Source: Diorhabda sublineata
Taxonomy: Eukaryota > Arthropoda > Insecta > Coleoptera > Chrysomelidae
Assembly (NCBI RefSeq): GCF_026230105.1
Contig: NC_079482.1
Span: 16,120,001-16,184,000, forward strand
Reading direction: 5' to 3'
Length of the DNA stretch: 64,000 nt
This document shows, piece after piece, positions 22,659 through 33,819 of this stretch. Position 1 is the stretch's first letter, and the number at the start of each line of letters is the position of its first letter. The notes beneath the pieces are model-generated. The model ran no database searches. It saw only the letters and a program-made list of their open reading frames with translations, and was not told the origin of the DNA. The position numbers were made by a program, and so were the translations under genes.

Positions 22659-23220
22659 TTAATAATTGGATGAGGAATATGATTCTTCCGAAAAAGAAGT
22701 ATAATAGGATGCCACATCGCTGACTCTACGATCCATTTCAGATGCGGGTGAAGGCTCTGAGTGGATAGCCGAAATATCAAGTGGTTGATGATCATCCGGC
22801 TCAAACTGTTGAGTGGTTGTAGGCAGGTTTTGACGCAGAGGTTGGAGAATACTTCGTTGGGATGTAGCGCTAGGGTCGTCATATTTACCCATATCTGCTT
22901 CATACAGTATTGTGTTAATTGTGTTAATTAAATGTTCGATGATTTTTTACCTTCAAACCCGCAAAATAATTATATTTACCAGATAATTGTGTCAACATGT
23001 CATTTCTGAGTTTAATGTCCTTATACACAGGGGTTTTATTGTTCCATAATTCGGGCGAATTATGGTAATCCTCTATAAAAGCTACGGTTTTATCATTCGA
23101 CCACTCCATGTCGCCTTCTTCAAGCCGCATGGATCCGTTGACTGTTGGATAGACGGCGACACTGTTCGACACGTCCAATCGTGTCGAAAGACGACGCAAT
23201 CTACAGGCAAAAACGGTCAA
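22659..23220 (-). pseudogene. Harbinger MADF-domain accessory protein, truncated
   Basis: The minus strand encodes MEWSNDKTVAFIEDYHNSPE, then LWNNKTPVYKDIKLRNDML and QLSGKYNYF, the first half of a MADF (Myb/SANT-like) DNA-binding domain. The rest of the domain is missing. A serine-rich tail (SDVASYYTSFSEESYSSSNY then stop at 22659) lies in another frame and follows a possible intron of about 60 bp (22905-22965). In such elements the MADF protein helps the transposase enter the nucleus and bind DNA; this copy probably cannot. Confidence 0.55.
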
Positions 23221-23768
23221 CTTGTAACATACGGCAAGGAGACATATTTTTTGTCGCTTAGTGTTCCTTCTATAGAAAGACCGAATGTAGCATGCGGCAT
23301 TGACGATGTTGCCTAAATGTTGCCTAAGTGGAATTGCGCATTACGAAGCATTTCTATAGAAACATACCGAAATTCATTCCGTATTCCCTCCATCATGTGG
23401 TCGCTTGTTGTGGGAGATATTTTGTATACTTCATTCTTAATTTGATCCCAGGAAAATGAGTCCATTTTATTGAAGAAATCTGGTAACCGTGGTAGTCACT
23501 GTACAGTACACTTATAACTTTTTGAATACCCCATAGAACATATCACAACCATATATTATTATAAAGGGAAAGACAAGCTTATTCCAAATATGCAATCAAA
23601 TATAGGGTGTATTCGAAAAAACATAACTTTGATATAGCGCATTATTCCGGAAACAAAGATTTAAAAATGTGAAAACTAATGCTGGGCATAATCCCTCAAA
23701 TTTTCAAATATATTACAAAACGGACAAAAGAGGCACTGAACTTTATCACACTAATCAATCACTTTGTG

Positions 23769-24430
23769 TGTGTTGCTACAATTCAATGAAGATTAAATGT
23801 GAATACATCGGATGCTCGACATAGTTGTCAGTCGATTTTTTCTATTTGTAAAGGACGCAAAACTTGCAATTCAACAGCTACACTTCGTGATTTTTGTGTT
23901 TAACGTCACCTGTGGCTTCAAATAAATTAATCAAATTCAATGTGAATTTTGAAGAAACTGTTTCAAGCGTGTATCGGGTATTCGTTGGAACACGATTTAT
24001 ATGGAACACAACGTCCGAGCTTCTTCGTGAAATGTCTTCAATATCCAGCACAAAACTAAATAGACAAACTGATAGTTAATATTTCCAAACATCAGAAAAA
24101 TCATTTCATTAAACATACCTTAAAAACTAAGAATACGTTGGAAAATTAATAGTAAGAAGTAAAGTATGCTACTTGGAGTATACATATGTTATTTTAATTA
24201 TTAAAGCAGATTTTTGGTATACATCTTGTGTTAGTATCCTATTCTATTGAAGGTCAAAGATAAATTCCAGCATTTTTTATAGAGGGGAAGAACTTATTCA
24301 ATTTTCTCGTGTGACTATTTTGCGGATGCGAATAATATCAGATAATATCAATATTCTCCGATATTTCGCAAAGAAATGTGTGTAGGTTTATAATTTTTGA
24401 TTAAATGAAAGAGAATGGATCTTATATTAA
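23769..24430. other. Spacer between DDE elements
   Basis: AT-rich, no supported gene. A short open frame (23894-24079) shows no recognisable motif. Confidence 0.35.
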
Positions 24431-24439
24431 TAAATGTTT

Positions 24440-24730
24440 TATTTAATGTCGGCAATTATGTATGGAATACAATATCAGATGAGTGTCCGCTTCTGTTAGC
24501 CTCACAAATACGAGCCCTTTGAGCACATTTTTCATTCATTCTCATAAATTTCATGCATTATTTCATTAATTTCATGTCGAATATTTTGTTTGAGTTGCTC
24601 CAGCGTTTCTAGTTTGTTTACCTAACCTTGCTTTTCAGATATCCTCACAAAAAGAAGTCCGGAGCAGTAAAATCAGGCGCCCGAGGAGGCCAATCAACAT
24701 CACCATTACTTGAAATATTTTGTATATAAC
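24440..24730 (-). mobile_element. DDE (IS630/Tc1-like) transposase relic, C-terminal part
   Basis: Minus strand reads SSNGDVDWPPRAPDFTAPDF, then a stop and GYLKSK, and further down CAQRARICEANRSG. This is the third-Asp region and C terminus of the insect transposase group with a WPPRSPDLTPLDFF motif. The copia element sits directly next to it, and the matching N-terminal part lies on the other side at 30288-30520. The two halves form one interrupted relic, with the middle catalytic block already deleted. Confidence 0.75.
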
Positions 24731-25181
24731 TGTTGAAAGTTATGGATAGGTAATCGTGATTATTAGGTTTTGTATTTATAAATGAAATACACAGTGGTTA
24801 ACATTCATATATTAAGTCTTTATTTAAAAGACTACGTTTTCGAGAAGCGTCCTCACGCTTGAAAGAGTCGGTTTATACTAACTAAAAACTAATAATAAAA
24901 TATTCACATTGAGGTCTAAGCCTCTCCTTAAGAATCGTAACATTACAGATGTTTTACTAAAATATATGCATTACTCCGAAAAGTAAAAAAGAGTCCTTTA
25001 TGTGACCCATGTGTCCGGGGTCATAAAACAGAGGTAGGACTTACTTTTCCTTTTCTAAAATATCTTTCAACTAAATGTTAAGTTTCCTTAAACATAAAAT
25101 CTAAGCATAATATTAAAATACTAAAATAAAAAAAAAATAATTTGTAAAATAGGATTCAATTTTGCTCAGAGAAATTCAACA
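24731..25181 (-). repeat. copia 3' LTR
   Basis: 451 bp, starts TGTTGAAAG and ends ATTCAACA on the + strand. The pair with 29838-30287 defines the element. Confidence 0.97.
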
Positions 25182-25190
25182 CGCCCCCTC
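25182..25190 (-). promoter_or_regulatory. copia polypurine tract
   Basis: On the minus strand GAGGGGGCG directly precedes the 3' LTR, the expected site for plus-strand DNA priming. Confidence 0.75.
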
Positions 25191-25480
25191 AAAAATGAAT
25201 CCCTTACATAAAAACAAACTTGTAAAAATACAGTCTACATAATAATATTTTACAACTAAAATCCTAAGTATTAAGTACTCCATACATTTCTTACAATATT
25301 ATCTTTACTTGAATAAAAACCGTAATGACCCTTGTCTCAACGTAGTCCATCAACTTATATGACTCTACCTGGTCCGACATTTGTTGCTTAAGGGTTTAAG
25401 GGAAAACCCAACATCTTATGGGAAAACCTTACCAGACCAATTTACAATAGTGTTACAAAAAAAAATTCTTAAAAACTATT

Positions 25481-28400
25481 TCAAGTCCATTTTGCCCCTG
25501 TCAGTGATTTAGTCAATACATCGGCTATCCGCTGATCTGTAGGCATATAAATTAATTTGATTAGTCCCTTTTCTACTTTATCACGAGAATAGTAATATTT
25601 TATATCGATATGTTTCGATCTTTTGTGACTTGATGGATTATTTGCAATACTTATGCATCCATTGTTATCTTCATATATTATTATAGGACCTGATATAATT
25701 ATTTTTATACTCTCTGCTAGTGATCGCAACCACAGAGCTTCTCGTGCAGCCTCATACAAAGCCATATATTCAGCTTCTGGAGTAGAGCCTGCCACGGAAG
25801 TCTGCCGCTTCGTAGCCCAACAGATAGTACAATTTTCGTATAATTTAAAAAGATAACCCGTCGTACTTTTTCTATCATTAATATCACCCGCCCAATCAGC
25901 ATCAGCATATCCACTTATTATATTTTTATAATGACTTCTAGTATATACTAATTTTAAATCGATTGTGCCCTTTAAATATCTTAAGATTCTTTTTAAATAT
26001 TGCCATAATTTAATATTATTTTTGTTCATATATCTACTAACAATATTGACTGAAAAACTCAGATCTGGGCGAGTACAAATCATTAAATACATCAAACAAC
26101 CAATAATACTTCGACATGGCTTATTACAATTTTTATCTAAATTTAAAGCTTCATAATCTATTTTGTTTTCAAGAGGACTATTTTCTGGATCACAATCTTG
26201 CATCTTAAATTTTTCTAGAACTAATTTTACATACGCACTTTGATCTAATGTTATGACTGGCTCTGTTCTGGAAACTCTTATATCTAGAAATAATCTTATT
26301 TCTTTAAGATCTACCATTTGAAATTTATGCATTAAATATTCTTTTAAACTATTCATCGTATCTTTATTCAGAGTGGCAATAACAAGATCATCAACATATA
26401 GTACGACATAAATATTTCTGGAAATATCCCCCAAATCTAAGATATAAATGCACCGATCTACTGGAGAATTTTGAAAATTCCTTGATTTTAAAGTTTTGTC
26501 AAATACCTCAAACCAACACCAGGCTGCCTGCTTCAAACCATAAAGTACTTTGTTTAATTTACAGACCTGACCCTTTTTACATTGAACGCCCTCAGGCACC
26601 CTCATAAAAATTTCTTCTTCTAATTTGCCATTCAAAAATGCTATTTTTACATCCATATGGTGTAGTAACAGATTATTCTGGTTGGCAAAAGCGACAATGA
26701 ATCTAAAACTAGATATTCTAGCAACTGGCGCAAAAGTTTCGTCATCGTCTACCATATATTCCTGACTAAAACCTCTTGCTACTAAAGCTTTATATTTACA
26801 AGGACTACCAAATTCATTATTCTTAATTGTAAATACCCATTTACAGTCTACAATATTTTTATCAGTAGGTATTGGTACTAATGTCCAAGTATTATTTGTA
26901 TCAAGTGAATTAAGTTCACTTTCAATAGCTTGTTCCCATTGAACTCTATCCGGCCTATTTTTAATTTCATCAAATGACTTCTGTACAGCACTTATTATTA
27001 TTTGAGCTGATAACATACATTCTTCTGGACTACCAGATTCATCATATGATATTTTAGGGAGACCTCTGATCCTTTCACTCCTCCGACGACTGGTGTCAAA
27101 ATCACTATTTTCTATTTCTAATCTTGGAAATTTATTTCTGGGATCACAGAGTACATCTGATTTCTCATTATCAGATTCATTACCTGGTTTATCATTACCA
27201 GTTTTACATACACTATCTGATTTCTCAATATCAGATACATTATCTGATTTATCATCATCAGATTTATATACACTATCTGATTTCTCAATATCAGATTTAT
27301 TGAAACTATCTGGTTCATCATTACCAGATTTATTTTCCATTACTGAAACTTCAAATGAATCAGTTTCATCTGCGGAACCCTTATTTGTTCTGTCACATTT
27401 TATACCTGGCCGAGACACCATATAATTTGTCTCGTCCACAATAACATCCCTTACAACGGCATGTTTATGAGATTCTACATCCCATACTCTGTAACCATTT
27501 GGTTCATAACCAACCAGTACACCTTTCCAAGATTTATTATCGAATTTAGTTTTATTGAGTTTATCATGTACATATACAGTAGAACCAAATATTTTTAAAT
27601 ATTTAAACAAAGGCTTTTTGCTATGCCACAACTCATAAGGTGTCTTCATTATTTTTAATGCTCTACTCGGAATAATATTTATCAAATAAGTTGCTGTTAA
27701 AACTGCATCACCCCAGAAAACTTTATCTAAACAAGATCCAGCTATCATTGACCGAGCTTTTTCTGTAATTGTTCTAACCATACGTTCAGCAGCGCCATTT
27801 AATTGAGGAGTTCGCGGAACTGTTAAATGATAAGTTATGCCTTCATTTTTACAGTAATCTTTCATATCATTTGATAAATATTCTCTACCGTTATCTATGT
27901 ATAAGTAATTTAATTTGAGATTGAAATGTGATTCACTTTTCGCGACAAAATCTTTAAATACTGAAAACACCTCTGATTTATGTTTAAGCAAATATACTAC
28001 ACAATAATGAGTATAATGATCAAGAAATAAAACAAACAAATTTTTATCATTTAGTGCCGTCGGAGCCACATGATTGGATCACATACATCAGAATGTACAA
28101 TAAACAATGGTCTTCTTACATGATCTCGATTTTTAACTTTATTGAAAGGTAATCGAGTTTGCTTGCCATTAATACAAGCTTCACATATCTTATCAATCGG
28201 ATTGATTTCTTTTATTTCTTCGAAATCGTCTATCATATTATGTATCTTTAATTTTACAAATTTATCCTTACTTATATGACCTAATCTCTTATGCCAAATG
28301 TTATAATTTATTTTCTTATTGTCGAGTATCTTGACGACAGAATTTATTTCGTAATTTTCAATAGTAAAGTTTATTTGCGTCAAACTATTTAGTGGCTTAC

Positions 28401-28780
28401 CTTGCATAATAAGTGTACCATTTTTACTTATCTTTACTCCATGCTGATCGAACAAGATGACCATGCCTGACTTTTGGAGCTTGGAAACCGACAGTAGATT
28501 GTATGGGACTTCTGGACTGTAAAGAACTTCTCCAATTGTCACCTTTACGTCTTTGTTGGTTGTCACATTAATTGAACCTCATTTTGTTGCTGAAATGTAC
28601 TGCTCGCTTTTGGCAACCAAAATTTTAATTGGTGTTTCAAGTGGCTCAAATGTTCTGGAGATGTCTTCTCTGTTTATAATATGATCGGATGCTCCGGAAT
28701 CTAACAAGAAAACAATTTTATTCTGATTTGTTTCAATTAATTTATTTCCACCAGCCATAAAAGTGATAGCGAATTCGGTT
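25481..28780 (-). pseudogene. pol: copia pol: protease, integrase, reverse transcriptase, RNase H
   Basis: Protease has LLDSGASDH (28681-28701). A TGA at 28579-28581 interrupts the frame. GAG-pre-integrase carries WHKRLGHIS and a CX2C zinc site. The integrase core has HSDVC (about 28090), IDNGREY (27881-27898) and GAAERM (about 27787), so D-D-E is intact, but a frame break falls at about 28060-28069 just after the first Asp. From 28069 to 25481 one frame of 862 codons holds an acidic linker of KSD-type repeats (27150-27340), MDVKIAFLNG, YVDDLVIA (26384-26398), RNase H with YADADWAG, SVAGSTPEAEY and YEDNNG, and the terminal DVLTKSL. Confidence 0.93.
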
Positions 28781-29631
28781 CCACTGATTGAGCAATTTGA
28801 GCAGCCTTAGTTGTTTTTCGTTCGTTGTACTCTTGGTTTTTCTTAAAGTAAATGCAATCTCTTCTTATATGTCCTATGCGGCCACACTGATAGCGTTTTG
28901 TTTTATTTTTACTTTTAAAAGAGTTTTTTAAAATTCTTGGATGGCTTGTGACCATTCTTAAATTTTGATTTTCCATTATAATTTGATCTCCGGAAGGGAA
29001 ACTTCTTTTCACTTGATTTATCACTATTTTCGGCAACTAATATTTTTGTACTAGTATCACGATTTTGTCCTTTCACTTTAATTTCGTGATTCAATAAAAG
29101 CGATTTTACAAAGTCTAAATCTAGTTGATCTTCACGTAATGTTTCGATTGCAATAGATACTGCTTCATACGATGATGGAAGTGATTTTAATAAACTAAGT
29201 ACTTTACCTGCTTCATCTATTATTGATCCAGACGCTAGCAGATCATTTACGTACGTATCAAAAATTGAAAAGTGTTCTCTTAGTGGCATATCAGGCGCTA
29301 ATTTTAATTCTGAAAGTCTTTGATTCATCATCATTTGTGTTGGAAGACTTTTTCGATCATATACAGAATCTAATTTTTCAAAAATATTCTTAGCATATGT
29401 CACATCCGTAAAATGAAGCAGCGAGTCCGCCAAAAGCGAACCGACAATACTATGGACAACGTCATTCTTTTTATTCCATTTATCATTTGGAAACACAGGA
29501 ATTTCTTCGTCAATAATGCTGAGTATATTGTGCTCTTTCAACAGTAGGCACACTCTCTTCTTCCAAATACTATAATTCTGTCCATTAAAAGGAGTTATTC
29601 CTCTTTGCGAATTTAAGTTCGAATTTGTCAT
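28780..29631 (-). pseudogene. gag: copia gag with broken zinc knuckle
   Basis: Starts with ATG at 29631 (MTNSNLNSQRGITPFNGQNY) and reads SIWKKRVCLLLKE, LKLAPDMPLREHFSIFD and LKSLPSSYEAV, the UBN2/gag-like capsid domain of copia elements. The first frame runs to 28915; a shift within an A-rich run (about 28915-28930) moves the reading to the frame holding the nucleocapsid knuckle, RYQCGRIGHIRRDC. That knuckle should be CX2CX4HX4C, but its first Cys is Arg (CGC codon). A second shift near 28770 separates gag from protease. Confidence 0.85.
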
Positions 29632-29823
29632 TGTGTCGAATTATCTCAATTCACTCACAATAAAATAATTCACTTAATATATCTTCTATTTTAAATATTT
29701 TTATACACACACAACAATTATCACTTAATTGTGGAATGTCTAACAAGTACTTTTACAAGTTTGATTTCGATCACAAATTATTATTTAAGTTCACTATTTT
29801 CACGATTTAATTATTCACGTTAT

Positions 29824-29837
29824 CTGGGCCCATAACC
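29824..29837 (-). promoter_or_regulatory. copia primer-binding site (initiator tRNA-Met anticodon arm)
   Basis: Right beside the 5' LTR, the minus strand reads GGTTATGGGCCCAG. This is complementary to the anticodon arm of eukaryotic initiator tRNA-Met (CTGGGCCCATAACC), not to the tRNA 3' end. Drosophila copia is known to prime from a cleaved 5' half of this tRNA at the same place, so this element very likely uses half-tRNA priming. Confidence 0.85.
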
Positions 29838-30287
29838 TGTTGAAAGTTATGGATAGGTAATCGTGATTATTAGGTTTTATATTTATAAATGAAATACACA
29901 GTGGTTAACATTCATATATTAAGTCTTTATTTAAAAGACTACGTTTTCGAGAAGCGTCCTCACGCTTGAAAGAGTCGGTTTGTACTAACTAAAAACTAAT
30001 AATAAAATATTTACAATTAGGTCTAAGCCTCTCCTTAAGAATCGTAAAATTACAGATGTTTTACTAAAATATATGCATTACTCCGAAAAGTAAAAAAGAG
30101 TCCTTTATGTGACCCATGTGTCCGGGGTCATAAAACTGAGGTAGGACTTACTTTTCCTTTTCTAAAATATTTTTCAACTAAATGTTAAGTTTCCTTAAAC
30201 ATAAAATCTAAGCATAATATTAAAATACTAAAATAAAAAAAAATAATTTGTAAAATAGGATTCAATTTTGCTCAGAGAAATTCAACA
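29838..30287 (-). repeat. copia 5' LTR
   Basis: 450 bp, the upstream LTR for minus-strand transcription. It carries the promoter and R region in theory; no TATA box was assigned with confidence. Confidence 0.97.
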
Positions 30288-30520
30288 ATAACGATATTGC
30301 TCCCCATTGACAGTTACCGTTACACCGTTTTCAGTTTCAAAGGAGTAACGTCCAATGATTCCTCCTGACCAAATTGCACACCATACTGTCACTTTTAATG
30401 GATACAAAGGTGACTGATGAATAATTTGAGGGTTTTTCATTGCCCAGAACCGACTATTCTGTTTATCCCCATATCAAATCAAATGAAAATGTGCCTTGTC
30501 ACTTATTATGATTTATGACG
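30288..30520 (-). mobile_element. DDE (IS630/Tc1-like) transposase relic, middle part
   Basis: Minus strand reads ISDKAHFHL, FWAMKNPQIIHQSPLYPLKV, TVWCAIWSGGIIGRYSFETE and VTVTVNGEQYRY up to the copia right border. The first catalytic Asp (SD-AHF) is present. Joined to the part left of the copia element, the frame would run on from NGEQYRY to SSNGDVDW, skipping the block with the second Asp. That deletion predates the copia insertion. Confidence 0.75.
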
Positions 30521-30544
30521 TCATGAATAATAATTAGGTAGCTG

Positions 30545-31980
30545 AATAGTCAATTAGAATTTATTATAAATATTAGGAAAAGAGTGATCCTAAAATATCC
30601 ACTTGTTCATGATATAATATGGCGCAGATCTTAAAGCATATTTTCTTATTGTATTATCTCACCAAAGAAACCATTACGTGGTGTTTCAAACATATTCTAG
30701 TGCAACTATATTAGCTGGTCGCTATTCATTTATAGTCAATAAATACATAATTTTATTTGAAAAGTATTATTCTGCTCAAGACAACTTCATTTTTCTGCTC
30801 TATAATGCAGGGCTACACGTTGCAACAGCTACCAAGGATTATTCGAATGAAAACAGTTTGCAGAATGGCTATCGAGAAACCCTGGATTAAATCAAATATT
30901 GGGATATTCTGAAAATACGCTATTGTATACTTTCTCTAGAAGGTTGCAAAATACAAACCTGGACGTATAAAAGTATAAAAACAAGTTAACAAATAAATTA
31001 ATTTATTTTTTAAAATCAAGCAAATTTTCATCTCTCTTGTTTCCAACGTTAGTACTGACTTGTAGAGAAATTAATCTATACTATTATTAGTACGCATAAC
31101 TCTCCAACATTGACCGATTTAAAAACTTTGATTTCATATAAAAATGGCTAAAGGATTGAGAGCTAGGGATCTCGGTGATTATTGAATGATTCATTCCCCT
31201 TATTATGGAAAATGGGAAGTTGCACTATCTTGTTGAAACTGTATGTACCAAATTAGGGTATAATAAGTAAATAAGGTAATTTGTCTTGCAAGGATAATTA
31301 ATCAATTTATCTGGGAGTTGATCATGGTTTTAAATCGTTCAGCTTGTATTTTCATACGCCCAACTTAATTTTGTCGAAATTCCTGGACGTTTAACATAAA
31401 CGGATATTCATCAAAAACAGACTGCTCCCTCCTAGAATGTTATTCGTTGATCAGCATCATCCAGTATTTTCTGGAGGGTTACAAGATTGTAAGCAAGTAA
31501 TTTATCTGCTGACGTCTAGCTAATTCCAATCATCAGATATCTACCTAGTACAGTTTTTTCTCATTCATTGATTAAGTTCCATAAAATGATAATGTGTACA
31601 AATTTTTAAGTATCAGGACATTTTCCATCTATATAAAAGTACCGACTACTTTTTCAAATCGTATTTAAACTATCGATTTTATCAAAATGAAGATTCTTAT
31701 TCTATAATTGAGTCTGGGTTTAAATGAATCACATTTTCTCTCTCACTAGTTAAACTGCAAATTATTGACAAACGAAAAAAAGAATTTTATTTTTAAAACG
31801 TACAAATATATTTCAAACATTGTTATAGATTGTGGCGACTTGGCCTTAGAGGAAGCTGAAAAAGAATTGCTTCCCATTTTTATCATCAGATTTATCAAAA
31901 AAATTTTTTCGTTCATATTTAACTAATTAGGGATAAATTGATGATGTCACGAACAAGTTCGCAAAATGGGTTCTTAAGCC
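30545..31980. other. Intergenic stretch
   Basis: No supported gene. A 70-codon open frame at 30678 has no motif. Sequence is AT-rich throughout. Confidence 0.35.
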
Positions 31981-31986
31981 AGCCCT

Positions 31987-32300
31987 GTCCGGATATTAAG
32001 GAATTTTAAAATTCGGCAACGTTAGATGTACGATTGAAATATCAGGAATTCTAAAATTCAGCGAACATCTGTTGTTTTGTTTTTATATAACTTTTTATTA
32101 TAACAGAATTCTTTTGGGATATAAAGGAGTTCCTATAGCACAGTTAAGTTCAGTTTATAATAAATAGTCGTAGTGAACGGACCGAAATAAAAAGTAATCG
32201 AAGAATTTAACTAAATTATTTAAGTTAGTTGAGTGATAGCGATAACTAAATTAGTTAAGAGTAGTGTGAGGTGTTTTAAAAAACATTACAATAGTGATAT
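31987..32300 (+). other. LTR-like block (possible solo LTR)
   Basis: Starts TGTCCGGATATTAAGG. It contains the repeated block AATTTTAAAATTC / AATTCTAAAATTC, then GGGATATAAAGGAG, a GTTAAGTTCAGT initiator-like box about 30 bp on, and AATAAATAGTCG. This TATA, initiator and poly-A layout resembles a gypsy-type LTR. I could not find a CA end with a matching target duplication, and no partner LTR is present. Speculative. Confidence 0.25.
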
Positions 32301-32765
32301 TCATTATCATATAGTCTTAGATAACGATAAGAACTAAGACAATTTTGAAACTGTATAAATATTTCTACTTTGATTTGAAATTTCATCGTATGTTAAAATC
32401 TGGGAGTCAAAAAAATCAAGTTTAAGTAATCTTATTCTTCTTAGTTCCAATTAGATCCAATAATTTACAGTAGTTCTTGAACAAAATCAATGTCTTTCAA
32501 GTATTGCTAAGCCTTAGGATTATGGGTAGGACATAGACACATTCTCGCCCTATGGTTGTCATAGCAGAAACTCAAGAAAAACCAAGTAGAGAAAAAGTGG
32601 TTAACTATCTAACCGTAGAATAGAGGTTACGAATCATATGTTTGAAAGAGGAAATTGCAAAATTCTTGCGTAGTATAAAAAAAATTTATTTGAATTTTTA
32701 TATAATTTATTTGACAAACGCTTAATTCCTATCATAAGCTGGATGCAGGTACTCGTTTATTCAAT

Positions 32766-33161
32766 TTATTCTCTTCTCAGTCTTTTATAGTTTTCTCCCA
32801 ATTTACAAATGGGATTCGAAAAGTGGTTAATGTAAGTATTCACATTTATTCCCATCTTAATCAATGCATTCACGGCACAGTTTGTCAACTGAGAGACAGC
32901 TCCGACAAAGCATGTCAAGTTGTCCGCGAAGAGTTTCAAATTCTTCTTCAACTGCAGTTCGGAGGTTGGGAAGGGTCCATTGAGCGACGAGTTCGGAAAT
33001 TGTGCTTGAAATTCGATAAACATAGTTTCGTAATTTCTCGTTCGCAGATACGACGTAACAAAAAAACTCTCTCCCGAAGCGTGAAATTTATCGGTATTCA
33101 TTCTGAAAACGCGTCTACTCGACGAGCACGTTTTACAATGACAGAGACAGAACTGCCTCAA
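32766..33161 (-). pseudogene. Internally deleted IS630/Tc1-like transposase (N and C parts fused)
   Basis: A 131-codon minus-strand frame. The N-terminal half (SFFVTSYLRTRNYETMFIEF, QAQFPNS) resembles the helix-turn-helix start of the insect transposase group seen at 21.4-30.5 kb. It then passes directly to FVGAVSQLTNCAVNALIKMG, which resembles the C terminus that normally follows the catalytic domain. The whole DDE domain appears to be missing. The + strand frame over the same DNA is antisense. Family assignment is by pattern only. Confidence 0.45.
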
Positions 33162-33492
33162 GCACGAACATGCTTCGTTTTAATCTTTTTCGACAGCGTT
33201 TCCAATATGGAGTGTAGAGAAGGAGTAACATCTCTTATGGACGGTACGTTTAAAATATGGTCTGAATTCTGTAGGGATAATACGTGGCGCTGATTGTACT
33301 ATGGGATTGAGATCTGAAGTTAAACACTTACTGTATAAGAAATTATCAAAGTTGTGACTGACGTTTGATTATATTCATGTGAAAAGCTGTGTAATCCTTA
33401 ATATCTTATTAGATTTTTATTTTTTATTAAGAACTTGATATATTTCTGTACCTGCTTGCATATGCTAATTACCAATGATATTTTAACAAAAC

Positions 33493-33810
33493 TATAATTA
33501 TTATATTTGTTGCGGATAGAGTTCAATATTTTATTTCTATGAACCAAAATGTTTTATTTTCAATTATTTTATTATTCTTATTGATATTTTTATATGACTA
33601 TAACTATTATATTAGTTGCTAATGAAGTTCAATATTTTATTTTTATGAACCGAAATATTTTTTTTTTATTATTCTATTATGTTTATTGATCTAATTATAT
33701 CGCTATAATTATTATATTAGTTACGGATAAAATTCAATATTTTATTTTAATCAACCAAAATGTTTTTTTTTATACTATTTCATTATTGTTACATGATTCT
33801 ACTTTTTTTT
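33493..33810. repeat. Three tandem repeats of about 105 bp
   Basis: Units begin TATAA-TATTATAT at 33493, 33599 and 33704. Each contains TTCAATATTTTATTT and a GAACC(A/G)AAAT-like box near the same place. The units are AT-rich and diverged. No protein is encoded. Confidence 0.75.
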
Positions 33811-33819
33811 CATATTTGA

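Larger units (their letters stand above)
22040..23343. mobile_element. PIF/Harbinger element, 1.3 kb, TTA target duplication
   Basis: Inverted ends share GCGCAATTCCAC then AGGCAACA (left from 22043, right to 23340) and sit between TTA copies at 22040-22042 and 23341-23343, the 3-bp TWA duplication typical of this superfamily. Inside are a transposase N-terminal fragment (+ strand) and a MADF-domain accessory gene (- strand), the usual two-gene arrangement. Both are truncated, and an (AT)n microsatellite separates them, so the copy is non-autonomous. Confidence 0.8.
21423..23768 (-). mobile_element. Long-TIR DDE (IS630/Tc1-like) element, split by Harbinger
   Basis: The ends are inverted repeats over about 170-200 bp: ACAGGGTGATTGATTGG at 21423 against a matching reverse-complement end near 23768, with TTCACTGCCTC, ATTTGAAAATTTGA and GGGGTATTCAAAAAGTT shared inside. 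On the minus strand at 23480-23344 a transposase C terminus reads MDSFSWDQIKNEVYK and SIEMLRN. It continues after the Harbinger insertion at 22040 as SFNDRYQACKYVVGG. Most of the transposase upstream is deleted. The element is older than the Harbinger insertion inside it. Confidence 0.75.
24726..30292 (-). mobile_element. Complete Ty1/copia LTR retrotransposon with ATAAC target duplication
   Basis: The element (24731-30287) is 5,557 bp, with LTRs 24731-25181 and 29838-30287, both TG...CA and in the same orientation. Perfect 5-bp duplications ATAAC flank it (24726-24730, 30288-30292). Transcription runs on the minus strand. Order is gag, protease, integrase, reverse transcriptase, RNase H, the copia order. 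The LTRs differ by about 8 substitutions and one A-run indel by eye (about 98% identity), so insertion was fairly recent. The coding part nevertheless has three frame breaks and one stop, so this copy is not autonomous. Confidence 0.97.

Noticed and set aside
27093..27425. 110-codon plus-strand frame rich in Ser, Leu and Asp
   Set aside because: Antisense shadow of the repetitive acidic linker in copia pol.
32823..33293. 156-codon open frame on the plus strand
   Set aside because: It lies opposite the minus-strand transposase-like frame, has no ATG-supported domain, and its residues match nothing recognisable.
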